From: Streptomyces colonosanans
GTDB lineage: Bacteria > Actinomycetota > Actinomycetes > Streptomycetales > Streptomycetaceae
Length of the DNA: 64,000 nt
Reading direction: 5' to 3'
NCBI RefSeq assembly: GCF_001866645.1
Contig: NZ_MLYP01000058.1
Location: 124,001 to 188,000 of the forward strand
In this document: positions 9,584 to 16,964 of the stretch, one piece after another
How positions within the stretch are numbered: position 1 is the first letter of the stretch
How the letters are laid out: each line of letters opens with the position of its first letter
The notes under the pieces: model-generated
Seen by the model: only the letters and a program-made list of their open reading frames with translations
Databases searched by the model: none
Told to the model about the DNA's origin: nothing
Program-made: the position numbers and the translations under genes

Positions 9584-9775
9584 TCAACGCTCACGGACGA
9601 CGTCGAAGACCTGCTTCTGCAGGCCGTTGCCGTAGACCTCGTGCTCGACAGGCTTCAGCTTCTGGGTGTCGTTGTCCGTGGCGCTGGCGGGGAGCGGCTG
9701 TTCCGGCGGTTCTGGAAGCGGTGCGGATCCGGAGGCCCGATGGTGCGGTCGTGTTCCCGGATGCGCGGGCGGCGG
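9584..9775 (-). pseudogene. orphan C-terminal coding remnant without a start
   Basis: On the minus strand a 63-codon frame runs from the stop of the next gene (TGA at 9776-9778) to its own TGA at 9584-9586. It has no ATG, GTG or TTG. The last ~35 residues look like genuine protein (ATDNDTQKLKPVEHEVYGNG, ending KQVFDVVRER) with normal codon use. I do not recognise the family. It is best explained as the 3' end of a gene whose front was deleted; a frameshift is the alternative. Confidence 0.4.
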
Positions 9776-10075
9776 TCAGGCGAGGAGGCCGGTCAGCCGC
9801 CGCTGCCATGCGGCCTCGGCGCCGTCCGTGTCCGGGCCGAAGAGGTGATGGAACATCAGCACCACGCCGGGGAAGCAGTGGAAGGTGTAGATCCCGTCAG
9901 CGGTGCGGACCTCGATGCGCTCGTCGTCCGACCAGGTCACTTCGCCGTCCAGCGGCGGCAGGCCGGCCGGCTCGGCGTGTGCCCGCGCGCCCACGGCGAC
10001 CGCGCTCGGCAGCGACAGCCCGCGGGTGAGGGCCGCCCGGACCTCCTGTGCGGGGTGCTCTCCCGACGGCGCCAT
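9776..10075 (-). CDS. hypothetical protein, possibly truncated
   Basis: 99 residues from the first ATG (MAPSGEHPAQEVRAALTRG) to a C-terminus rich in aromatic residues (GIYTFHCFPGVVLMFHHLFG). The frame stays open upstream toward the ada start with protein-like sequence (NLRLPPPGRAGVPVFAM). It crosses a run of eight G residues at 10104-10111, so the true N-terminus may have been lost by an indel. No family recognised. It is divergent from the ada-alkA gene and lies in an area with other remnants. Confidence 0.35.
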   Translation of the reverse strand: MAPSGEHPAQEVRAALTRGLSLPSAVAVGARAHAEPAGLPPLDGEVTWSDDERIEVRTADGIYTFHCFPGVVLMFHHLFGPDTDGAEAAWQRRLTGLLA

Positions 10076-10184
10076 GGCGAAGACGGGGACGCCGGCACGT
10101 CCCGGGGGGGGTAGCCGCAGGTTGACCCAGGTACATGTCGGATTCCCGCCAGCCCGGCCGCCGCTGGTGCCCGATGCTGGAGAC

Positions 10185-11663
10185 ATGCAGAACGGGATGC
10201 ACACCGACAGGGAGCGCTGCGTGCGCGCCGTCCAGTCGAAGGACGCACGGTTCGACGGCTGGTTCTTCACAGCGGTGGTGACCACGCGGATCTACTGCCG
10301 GCCCAGTTGCCCGGTCGTGCCGCCGAAGCCGGAGAACATGACCTTCTACCCGAGCGCGGCCGCCTGCCAGCAGGCCGGGTTCCGGGCCTGCAAACGGTGC
10401 CGCCCGGACACCAGCCCCGGCTCGCCCGCGTGGAACGAGCGCGCCGACCTCGTCGCTCGCGCCATGCGGCTGATCGCCGACGGTGTCGTCGACCGCGAAG
10501 GAGTGCCCGGCCTCGCCGCCCGCCTCGGCTACAGCACCCGCCAGGTCGAGCGCCAACTCCTGGCCGAACTCGGCGCCGGCCCCCTCGCACTGGCCCGCGC
10601 CCAGCGTGCCCAGACCGCCCGGCTGCTCATCGAGACGACCGCGCTGCCCATGGCGGAGATCGCGTTCGCGGCCGGCTTCTCCTCCATCCGCGCCTTCAAC
10701 GACACCGTCCGAGAGGTCTTCGCGTTCTCCCCGAGCGAGCTGCGCAGCCGCCGTCCGAAGCAGACGATGACCGCCCCCGGAGCCCTCGGTCTGCGGCTGC
10801 CGTTCCGCGCCCCGCTCAACCCCGACAACCTCTTCGGCCATCTCGCCGCGACCGCCGTACCCGGCGTGGAGGAATGGCGCGACGGCGCGTACCGGCGCAC
10901 GCTGCGGCTGCCGTACGGTCACGGGATCGTGGCGCTGACCCCGCAGCCCGACTACATCGCCTGCCGTCTCACCCTCAGCGACATGCGCGACCTGCCCGTC
11001 GCCATCAGCCGGTGCCGCCGCATGCTCGACCTGGACGCCGACCCGGTCGCGATCGACGACCAACTGCGCACGGACCCGCTGCTGGCGCCCCTCGTCGACA
11101 AGGCTCCCGGCCGCCGCGTACCGCGCACCGTCGACGAGGCCGAGTTCGCCGTACGGGCCGTCCTGGGCCAGCAGGTCTCCACCTCCGCCGCCCGCACCCA
11201 CGCGGCCCGACTGGTCACCGCGCACGGCGAACCGGTCCAGGACCCCGAGGGCGGCCTCACCCATCTCTTTCCGTCTTCGCAGGCACTGGCCGCGCTCGAC
11301 CCGGCATCGCTCGCGATGCCGCGCACCCGCCGCACGACCTTCACCACCCTCGTGAACCAACTCGCCGACGGATCACTCCACTTGGGCGTCGAGAGTGACT
11401 GGGAGGAGATCCGTTCCCGGCTGCTCTCCCTGCCCGGCTTCGGCCCCTGGACCGTCGACGTGATCGCGATGCGCGCCCTCGGCGACCCCGATGCGTTCCT
11501 GCCCACCGACCTCGGCATCCGCCGCGCCGCACAGGAGCTGGGCCTGCCGTCCACCCCCGCCGCGCTCACGGCACGCGCGGCGGCCTGGCGGCCGTGGCGG
11601 GCGTACGCCGTCCAGTATCTGTGGGCGACCGACAGTCACCCGATCAACTTCCTGCCCGTATGA
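10185..11663 (+). CDS. Ada-AlkA fusion: alkylation-responsive regulator and 3-methyladenine DNA glycosylase
   Basis: About 492 residues in three parts. Residues ~5-85 are an Ada-type zinc domain with four cysteines (IYCRPSCPVVPP and FRACKRCRP); the first Cys is the expected acceptor of methyl groups from phosphotriesters. Residues ~90-185 are an AraC-type HTH (VPGLAARLGYSTRQVERQL, ALPMAEIAFAAGFSSIRAFN). Residues ~200-490 are an AlkA-like glycosylase with a HhH-GPD motif (LLSLPGFGPWTVDVIAMRAL), where the Asp is catalytic. Methylation of the Ada part should switch it to an activator. The ogt gene follows 19 nt after the stop, so the pair forms an adaptive-response operon. A start four codons later (MHTD) is equally likely. 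Confidence 0.9.
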   Translation: MQNGMHTDRERCVRAVQSKDARFDGWFFTAVVTTRIYCRPSCPVVPPKPENMTFYPSAAACQQAGFRACKRCRPDTSPGSPAWNERADLVARAMRLIADGVVDREGVPGLAARLGYSTRQVERQLLAELGAGPLALARAQRAQTARLLIETTALPMAEIAFAAGFSSIRAFNDTVREVFAFSPSELRSRRPKQTMTAPGALGLRLPFRAPLNPDNLFGHLAATAVPGVEEWRDGAYRRTLRLPYGHGIVALTPQPDYIACRLTLSDMRDLPVAISRCRRMLDLDADPVAIDDQLRTDPLLAPLVDKAPGRRVPRTVDEAEFAVRAVLGQQVSTSAARTHAARLVTAHGEPVQDPEGGLTHLFPSSQALAALDPASLAMPRTRRTTFTTLVNQLADGSLHLGVESDWEEIRSRLLSLPGFGPWTVDVIAMRALGDPDAFLPTDLGIRRAAQELGLPSTPAALTARAAAWRPWRAYAVQYLWATDSHPINFLPV

Positions 11664-11682
11664 GTACGCCAAGGGACATCCC

Positions 11683-12207
11683 ATGACAGTGAAACAGCAC
11701 ACGGTGATCGACAGCCCGTACGGCCCCCTGACCCTTGTCGCCACGGACGGCGTCCTGTCCGGCCTCTACATGACCGACCAGCGCCACCGCCCGCCTGAGG
11801 AGAGCTTCGGAAGGGGGGTCCCCTCGCGCGAGCGAAGCCGAGCGCGGGGGAGCGACGACACACTCTTCGATGAGGCGACCGAGCAGCTGGACGCCTATTT
11901 CTCAGGTGAGTTGAAGGAGTTCACCCTCGAACTGCGCCTGGACGGCACACCGTTCCAGCGTCGCGTCTGGGAGCAACTGTGCCTGATCCCCTACGGCGAG
12001 ACCCGTTCGTACGGCGAACTGGCCGATGCACTCGGCAGCCCGGGGGCCTCACGCGCGGTCGGCCTCGCCAACGGCAAGAACCCCATCGGCATCATCGTGC
12101 CCTGCCACCGCGTCGTCGGCGCGAACGGCAGCCTCACCGGTTACGGCGGCGGCCTGGACCGCAAGAAGCGCCTGCTGGACTTCGAGAGCGGCTCGGCCCT
12201 CTTCTAG
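11683..12207 (+). CDS. ogt: methylated-DNA-[protein]-cysteine S-methyltransferase
   Basis: 174 residues. The enzyme removes O6-methyl groups from guanine by transfer to its own cysteine. The active site IVPCHRVVGANGSLTGYGGG and the HTH-like RVWEQLCLIPYGETRSYGEL are intact. Unusual: between the beta-strand domain and the DNA-binding part there is an extra Arg/Ser/Gly-rich stretch (about residues 40-60, SFGRGVPSRERSRARGS). It is encoded by a G/C-rich palindrome of the type scattered through Streptomyces genomes. The insertion is in frame, so the enzyme may still work. The gene follows ada-alkA closely and its stop overlaps that of the convergent sirtuin gene. Confidence 0.92.
   Translation: MTVKQHTVIDSPYGPLTLVATDGVLSGLYMTDQRHRPPEESFGRGVPSRERSRARGSDDTLFDEATEQLDAYFSGELKEFTLELRLDGTPFQRRVWEQLCLIPYGETRSYGELADALGSPGASRAVGLANGKNPIGIIVPCHRVVGANGSLTGYGGGLDRKKRLLDFESGSALF
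11813..11852. repeat. short GC palindrome inserted in frame within ogt
   Basis: GGGGGGTCCCC followed by CGCGCGAGCG and then GAGCGCGGGGGAG forms an inverted repeat. The core layout GGGGGTxCCCC ... GGGGGA also occurs at 24384-24416 and inside the 58630-58834 element. It is unlike the surrounding codons and produces the extra Arg/Ser/Gly-rich loop in Ogt. Confidence 0.6.
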
Positions 12208-12965
12208 CTTCTTCTCGGGTGCCGACCGGCAGGGCTGTCGTCGCCGAGCGTGCGCAGCAGCGCGGGCAGTGCGGTGCCGATCGGCTCGCGTACGATCTCG
12301 TCGGCCCGGTCGTCGTACGGCGTGGGCTCGGCGTTGACGATGATCAGCCGTGCCCCGTGGTCGGCGGCGATGCCCGCGAGCCCGGCGGCAGGCTGTACCT
12401 GGAGGCTGCTGCCGACGGCGATGAACACCTGGCAGGCCTTGGTGATGGCGACGGCCTCGCCCAGCACCACCGGGTCGAGCCGCTCGCCGAACATCACGGT
12501 GGCCGACTTGAGGATCCCGCCGCCGCACTCCAGGCACGGCGGATCGTCCTCACCGGCCTCGACCCGTGCGAGGGCGTCCTCCATGGGCCCGCGCGCATGG
12601 CACTTCGTGCAGACGACGCTCCGTGCGGTGCCGTGCAGTTCCAGCACCTTGCGGGCGGGCATCCCGGCGAGCTGGTGCAGCCCGTCCACGTTCTGCGTGA
12701 TCACCCGCACGGGCACCCCGGACCGCTCAAGCTCCGCCACGGCCCGGTGCGCGGCGTTCGGCTCGGCCTTCAGCGTCCGGTTCTTCCGCCGCATCTGCCA
12801 GGAGCGCCGCCGGACCTCCGGATCCCGCATGTAGTACTCGTACGTCACGAGCTTCTCGGCCTCGGGATCCCGCCGCCACAGCCCGTTCGGACCGCGATAG
12901 TCGGGGATCCCGGAGTCGGTGGAGATACCGGCGCCGCTGAGGACGGCGACGAGGGGCTTGGTCAT
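12204..12965 (-). CDS. Sir2-family NAD-dependent protein deacylase (sirtuin)
   Basis: 253 residues. Sirtuins use NAD to remove acetyl or other acyl groups from lysine, releasing nicotinamide and O-acyl-ADP-ribose. NAD-binding GAGISTDSGIPDYRG, the catalytic block TQNVDGLHQLAG and AVGSSLQVQPAAGL are present. The zinc site has two Cys pairs (VCTKCHARG and PPCLECGGG). The start at MTKPLVAVLSGAGIS gives a compact enzyme; upstream sequence in the same frame is less convincing. The gene converges on ogt, with stops overlapping in the palindrome CTAG. Confidence 0.92.
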   Translation of the reverse strand: MTKPLVAVLSGAGISTDSGIPDYRGPNGLWRRDPEAEKLVTYEYYMRDPEVRRRSWQMRRKNRTLKAEPNAAHRAVAELERSGVPVRVITQNVDGLHQLAGMPARKVLELHGTARSVVCTKCHARGPMEDALARVEAGEDDPPCLECGGGILKSATVMFGERLDPVVLGEAVAITKACQVFIAVGSSLQVQPAAGLAGIAADHGARLIIVNAEPTPYDDRADEIVREPIGTALPALLRTLGDDSPAGRHPRRS

Positions 12966-13069
12966 GGCACCGAGGGTAGAGCGGGTGATCCGGACGCGGC
13001 GAACGGATTTGGGTCCGGGCAAGACCACGGCTGAGGGCACGGCACGCGCAGCTTCCGCGGCGGGAACGG

Positions 13070-13288
13070 AATGAAACCGCTTCACCTGGCGCCCGTTACC
13101 GGATCGGCGCCTACCGCTTCTGGCATCGCCACCTTGCCATCCTGCTCGCCGCCACACCCGACCCCGACTGCACCGCCCACACGCTCCTGGCCGCCCTGGC
13201 AGCCGAACGCGTCACCGCACTGCTAACGGAAGTCGGTGAACAGCGGATCCGTGCCAACCTCCGCCGCATCGCCCTGACCGCCATGTGG
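13070..13288 (+). pseudogene. TetR-family regulator C-terminal remnant
   Basis: A plus-strand frame with protein-like helical sequence (RIGAYRFWHRHLAILLAATP, AHTLLAALAAERVTALLTEV, EQRIRANLRRIALTAMW) that resembles the ligand-binding C-terminus of TetR regulators. No start and no DNA-binding domain precede it, and the frame loses sense after TAMW. I read it as a decayed gene end. It accounts for most of the 12966-13313 gap, which otherwise shows only sirtuin upstream sequence. Confidence 0.45.
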
Positions 13289-13313
13289 TTTTCGACCTCA
13301 CTGGGCCATACAG

Positions 13314-13748
13314 CTAGTCCTCGATGCCCAGGCTGGTGCCGGGTGCGCAGACCTCACATGCGGCAATATGCTCCGCGTCCTTCACCAGGCCCAGCCGGGC
13401 CTGGTCCCGGGCGACGGGCATGGTGTCGCGCTGCGGCGCGGTGCAGTCGGCGAGGTGGATGAGCGCGGGCTTCGGGTGCTTGGGGTGCCGCTTGGGTTCG
13501 ATCACGTACCCGGTTGCGCGGAGTTCGCCGCGGTCGGGTGCGTCTGCGGGGGGAGGAGCGGGCCGCCGGGGCCGGGATGGCCGCTGTGACCGGTGGGCGG
13601 TTTTCCTCTCGGCACGGGCGAGGGCCGCGCGGACGGCGTCTCGTTGGAGGTGCAGGTAGATGCCGAGGGTCTCGTTGTCCGCGATCTGTTCTTCGAGGTG
13701 TCTCAGGATCGCCCGGAGGCGCGGCGCATCAGGGGGCAGCGCGGACAT
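13314..13748 (-). CDS. DUF6233 family protein
   Basis: 144 residues. The N-terminal MSALPPDAPRLRAILRHLEE followed by a helical region up to ALARAERKTAH matches the DUF6233 pattern common in Streptomyces. A Pro/Arg-rich linker and a C-terminal half with His/Cys (LIHLADCTAP, EHIAACEVCAPG) follow. Function unknown; the paired Cys and His might bind metal. AGGAAG lies at good distance before the ATG used; an ATG 12 codons upstream is weaker. Such genes are usually strain-variable, and here it sits between remnants. Confidence 0.7.
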   Translation of the reverse strand: MSALPPDAPRLRAILRHLEEQIADNETLGIYLHLQRDAVRAALARAERKTAHRSQRPSRPRRPAPPPADAPDRGELRATGYVIEPKRHPKHPKPALIHLADCTAPQRDTMPVARDQARLGLVKDAEHIAACEVCAPGTSLGIED

Positions 13749-13802
13749 GGCACTTCCTGGACTTGCGGACATGGCTGAATTCAATCATGTGTTCGATTTC
13801 CG

Positions 13803-13976
13803 GTGCCACCGGGCGGAACCGTCGTCACCCTCTCCGCCGGGGCTTGGACCGCCTTCCTCGCCGCGCGGACCGTTCACCCCGAAAGGTGGGACACTTTCCG
13901 AGAAACTGTCACGCTTTTCCACACCTCCACCTCCCCTTCCGTGGCGGATGATCCTGGGGGCGGACCTTCGCCGTGA
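13803..13976 (+). pseudogene. possible DUF397-like fragment
   Basis: In the 309-nt gap before glycerate kinase, a plus-strand frame from a GTG reads GGTVVTLSAGAWTAFLAART, which resembles the end of a DUF397 domain, then runs on to a TGA. The typical DUF397 front (W-x-K-S-x-x-S) is absent. Probably a remnant; chance similarity is possible. I see no other gene in 13749-14057. Confidence 0.22.
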
Positions 13977-14057
13977 CACGGAGGCAACCGTCGCAGCCGT
14001 GGTCCGCGAAGTCGGCGACGACGGGTGCGCTGACCCACGAGAGCAAGGGGAGTGCAG

Positions 14058-15227
14058 GTGGCAGACGCTGCAGTGAACGACACCCGGACAGCACAGCCGG
14101 CGCAGCGGGTGCTCATCGCCGCGGACAAGTTCAAGGGGTCGCTGACGGCAGTCCAGGTCGCGGAGCGGCTGACGGCGGGGCTCCGTAGCGTCGTGCCGGG
14201 CCTCGAGATCGAGTCGCTGCCCGTGGCCGACGGCGGCGACGGGACGGTGGACGCGGCGGTCGCGGCCGGGTTCGAACGACGTGAGGTACAGGTCGCGGGC
14301 CCCCTCGGCCAGGCGGTGACCGCGGCGTTCGCGCTGCGCGGCGACACCGCGGTCGTGGAGATGGCGGAGGCGAGCGGGCTGCAGCGACTGCCGGCCGGCG
14401 TCTTCGCACCACTGACCGCGTCCACGTACGGCTCCGGTGAGCTGCTGCGGGCCGCACTGGACACCGGCGCGCGGACCATCGTGTTCGGGGTCGGCGGGAG
14501 CGCGACCACGGACGGGGGCGCCGGGATGCTGTCCGCACTGGGGGCGCGGTTCCTGGACGCGCAAGGGAAGCCGGTGACGCCGGGAGGCGGAGGGCTGGCA
14601 GCGCTCGCCCGTGCCGATCTGTCGGGCCTGGACCCGCGGCTGTCCTCGATCGAACTGGTGCTCGCGAGCGATGTGGACAACCCGCTGACCGGGCCCAGGG
14701 GCGCGTCCGCCGTGTACGGGCCGCAGAAGGGTGCCTCACCGGACGACGTGGCGGCGTTGGACGCAGCGCTCGCGTACTTCGCGAAGGTGCTGGAGGAGGC
14801 CATCGGGCCCAGGGCGGCGCAGTGCGCCGCGTCGCCGGGCGCGGGCGCCGCGGGCGGTGTCGGGTACGGGGCGCTGCTGCTGGGCGCCCGCTTCCGGCCG
14901 GGCATCGAGGTCATGCTGGACGTGCTGGGCTTCGCCCCGGCACTGGAGCGGGCCTCCCTGGTGATCACGGGCGAGGGCTCGCTGGACGAGCAGACACTGC
15001 ACGGCAAGGCAGCGGCGGGGGTCGCGGCGGCCGTGCGGGCGGCGGGCAAGGAGGTCGTGGCCGTGTGCGGCCGTCTGGCGCTGCCGCCGGAGGCAGTGGC
15101 CCGGGCCGGTATCCGTCAGGCCTACCCGCTGACGGACGTCGAACCGGACATGGCGACGTGCATCGCGTACGCGGGACCGCTCCTGGAGCGGGTGGCGGAA
15201 CGGATCGCCCGGGACCACCTGGGCTGA
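14058..15227 (+). CDS. glycerate kinase (type 1, GarK/GlxK family)
   Basis: 389 residues. It phosphorylates D-glycerate to 2-phosphoglycerate (or 3-phosphoglycerate), linking glyoxylate and glycerate metabolism to glycolysis. Family blocks are ADKFKGSLTAVQVAERL, PVADGGDGTVDA, EMAEASGLQRL, STYGSGELLRAAL, GGSATTDGGAGMLSALG and, late, ITGEGSLDEQTLHGKA. GGGGAG sits 5 nt before the GTG at 14058; a GTG two codons earlier is less well spaced. Single-gene unit ended by a strong hairpin. The glyoxylate-forming ethylmalonyl-CoA genes nearby give it a plausible metabolic partner, but that link is inference. Confidence 0.9.
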   Translation: MADAAVNDTRTAQPAQRVLIAADKFKGSLTAVQVAERLTAGLRSVVPGLEIESLPVADGGDGTVDAAVAAGFERREVQVAGPLGQAVTAAFALRGDTAVVEMAEASGLQRLPAGVFAPLTASTYGSGELLRAALDTGARTIVFGVGGSATTDGGAGMLSALGARFLDAQGKPVTPGGGGLAALARADLSGLDPRLSSIELVLASDVDNPLTGPRGASAVYGPQKGASPDDVAALDAALAYFAKVLEEAIGPRAAQCAASPGAGAAGGVGYGALLLGARFRPGIEVMLDVLGFAPALERASLVITGEGSLDEQTLHGKAAAGVAAAVRAAGKEVVAVCGRLALPPEAVARAGIRQAYPLTDVEPDMATCIAYAGPLLERVAERIARDHLG

Positions 15228-15247
15228 GGCCGGAAAGCTCGGGACAG

Positions 15248-15286
15248 GCCAAGGGCCCCGAACCAACCCGGTTCGGGGCCCTTGGC
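15248..15286. terminator. strong bidirectional hairpin terminator
   Basis: Perfect 17-bp stem, GCCAAGGGCCCCGAACC, with a 5-nt loop AACCC, between the convergent ends of the glycerate kinase and pssA genes. Being symmetrical, it can serve both strands. No T-run follows, as is common in Streptomyces. Confidence 0.9.
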
Positions 15287-15296
15287 AAGCGCAGCG

Positions 15297-16151
15297 CTAC
15301 GGCAGCTGTGCGGCTCGCGCCTCGCGGCGGTTGCCGCGGAAGTTGTTCACGCGGCGAGCTGTCGCGAACAGCGGGATCACCGCGCCCATGACCAGCTGCA
15401 GTGCGCAGCCCGTCTGGAGGAGGAGCGCGCCGCTCGGTGCGTCGAAGGCCCAGGCCGCCAGCAGGCCTATGCTCAGGACGATCCAGGAGAGCATCGCCAC
15501 CGCGAGACGGCCCCGCGGCTTCGGGTACTCCACCCGGCTCACCATCAGCCAGGCCGTGCCGAGGATCGCCAGCAGCGTGGCGAAGAACGGCAGCTCCAGG
15601 AGGACGATCGAGACCACAGTGAGCGCGCCGAACGGCGAGGGCATGCCCTGGAACACGCCGTCCTTCATCGTCACGCACGAGAAGCGGGCCAGTCTGAGGA
15701 CGACCGCCAGCAGCACCACGATCGCTCCGACCGCGGCCACTCGCTGGTGCGCGTCGTCCGCCACCATGCCGTAGACCAGCACGAAGTACGCCGGAGCCAG
15801 GCCGAAGCTGATCAGGTCCGAGAGGTTGTCCAGCTCCGCGCCCATGGGCGAGCTGCGCAGCTTGCGGGCGACCAGTCCGTCGAAGAGGTCGAAGACCGCC
15901 GCGCAGAGCATGAGGATCACGGCCGTGGCCGCGGAGTGCCGGGCCATGCCTCCCTCGTCGCTGCCCGTCAGGTGCGGGATCAGGATGCCGGTGGTGGTGG
16001 AGTACACCGCCATGAACCCGCACGTGGCATTGCCCAGCGTGAGGGTGTCCGCTATTGAGAGGCGGAGTGAGAGAGGCATCTCCTCCTCGTCGTCCGCCTC
16101 GTCGGCCTCCGGCACCCAGCCGGCCTTGGTGTCACGATCAATCACGGTCAA
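15297..16151 (-). CDS. pssA: CDP-diacylglycerol--serine O-phosphatidyltransferase
   Basis: 284 residues. Membrane enzyme joining CDP-diacylglycerol and serine to make phosphatidylserine. The CDP-alcohol phosphotransferase signature DG-x2-AR-x8-G-x3-D-x3-D is complete in FDLFDGLVARKLRSSPMGAE followed by LDNLSD. About seven hydrophobic segments are seen. The front ~30 residues are acidic and cytoplasmic. The TTG start (or a GTG two codons later) overlaps the end of psd, so the two are translationally coupled: PssA makes the substrate that Psd decarboxylates. Confidence 0.93.
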   Translation of the reverse strand: MTVIDRDTKAGWVPEADEADDEEEMPLSLRLSIADTLTLGNATCGFMAVYSTTTGILIPHLTGSDEGGMARHSAATAVILMLCAAVFDLFDGLVARKLRSSPMGAELDNLSDLISFGLAPAYFVLVYGMVADDAHQRVAAVGAIVVLLAVVLRLARFSCVTMKDGVFQGMPSPFGALTVVSIVLLELPFFATLLAILGTAWLMVSRVEYPKPRGRLAVAMLSWIVLSIGLLAAWAFDAPSGALLLQTGCALQLVMGAVIPLFATARRVNNFRGNRREARAAQLP

Positions 16152-16794
16152 GGCGAGTCACCCCAGCCACGGTCTTCTGGCCGACCTCGACCGCGACCTC
16201 CACGCCCTCGGGCAGGTAGAGGTCGACGCGCGAGCCGAAGCGGATCAGACCGATACGGTCGCCCTGCTCGACCTTGGTGCCCTGAGGCACGTACGGGACG
16301 ATGCGGCGGGCCACCGCGCCGGCGATCTGGATCATTTCGATGTCGCCCAGTTCGGTATCGAAATGCCAGACTACGCGCTCGTTGTTCTCGCTCTCCTTGT
16401 TGAACGCCGGAACGAACCCGCCCGGGATGTGCTCGACCGACGTCACCGTGCCGGAGAGAGGCGCGCGGTTGACGTGGACATTGAGCGGGCTCATGAAGAT
16501 CGCGACGCGGGTGCGTCCGTCCTTCCACGGCATGATGCTCTGCACCACGCCGTCGGCGGGAGAGATGACCCGGCCCTGGGTGATCTCGCGCTCGGGGTCG
16601 CGGAAGAACCACAGCATGCCCGCCGCGAGCGCGGTGGCAGGCACGGCCACGGCCTTCGCGGCGCCGGAGCGGCGCGCACGGGCAAGACTGAGTGCTGCGG
16701 TGGCAACGGTCGGGAGAAGCCACGGCGATGCTCCGCGCGCGAGGCGTACGCTGACAAGGCTGTCGCGTGGTGCAGAGGTTTGGCTGTGGGGCAT
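16138..16794 (-). CDS. psd: phosphatidylserine decarboxylase proenzyme
   Basis: 218 residues, the short actinobacterial/archaeal-type form. The proenzyme cleaves itself at a Gly-Ser and turns the Ser into the pyruvoyl cofactor; here RFGSRVDLYLPEG near the C-terminus carries that Gly-Ser. VSPADGVVQS... is read as ISPADGVVQSI, and FMSPLNVHVNRAPLSGTV is the usual His-containing block. An N-terminal hydrophobic hairpin anchors it in the membrane. It makes phosphatidylethanolamine. It is first in the psd-pssA operon, with an ATG after a leader region that holds the terminator of the upstream acyl-CoA gene cluster. Confidence 0.93.
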   Translation of the reverse strand: MPHSQTSAPRDSLVSVRLARGASPWLLPTVATAALSLARARRSGAAKAVAVPATALAAGMLWFFRDPEREITQGRVISPADGVVQSIMPWKDGRTRVAIFMSPLNVHVNRAPLSGTVTSVEHIPGGFVPAFNKESENNERVVWHFDTELGDIEMIQIAGAVARRIVPYVPQGTKVEQGDRIGLIRFGSRVDLYLPEGVEVAVEVGQKTVAGVTRLDRD

Positions 16795-16919
16795 GGATGA
16801 CCTTCGTAGCGGATGATGCCGCGCTTCAACGGGGGACGGCGGCTTTCCGGCGATCGTACCGGTCGCGGACCGCAACTGGGCAAGCCAGGAAGCCGAGTCG
16901 GCGGCCGAAGAGTGTTGAC

Positions 16920-16952
16920 GGGGTGTGATCTTCTTCGCGAAGAAAACACCCC
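16920..16952. terminator. hairpin at the end of the ethylmalonyl-CoA operon
   Basis: GGGGTGT and ACACCCC flank an inner palindrome TTCTTCGCGAAGAA, giving a long hairpin just past the stop of the methylsuccinyl-CoA dehydrogenase gene (minus strand). It would separate that operon from psd-pssA. Confidence 0.7.
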
Positions 16953-16964
16953 GAACCGGGACAA

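Noticed and set aside
10185..12207. Ada-AlkA and Ogt as a single broken three-domain Ada gene
   Set aside because: Each frame has its own start and complete domains, and the gap between them is normal for an operon.
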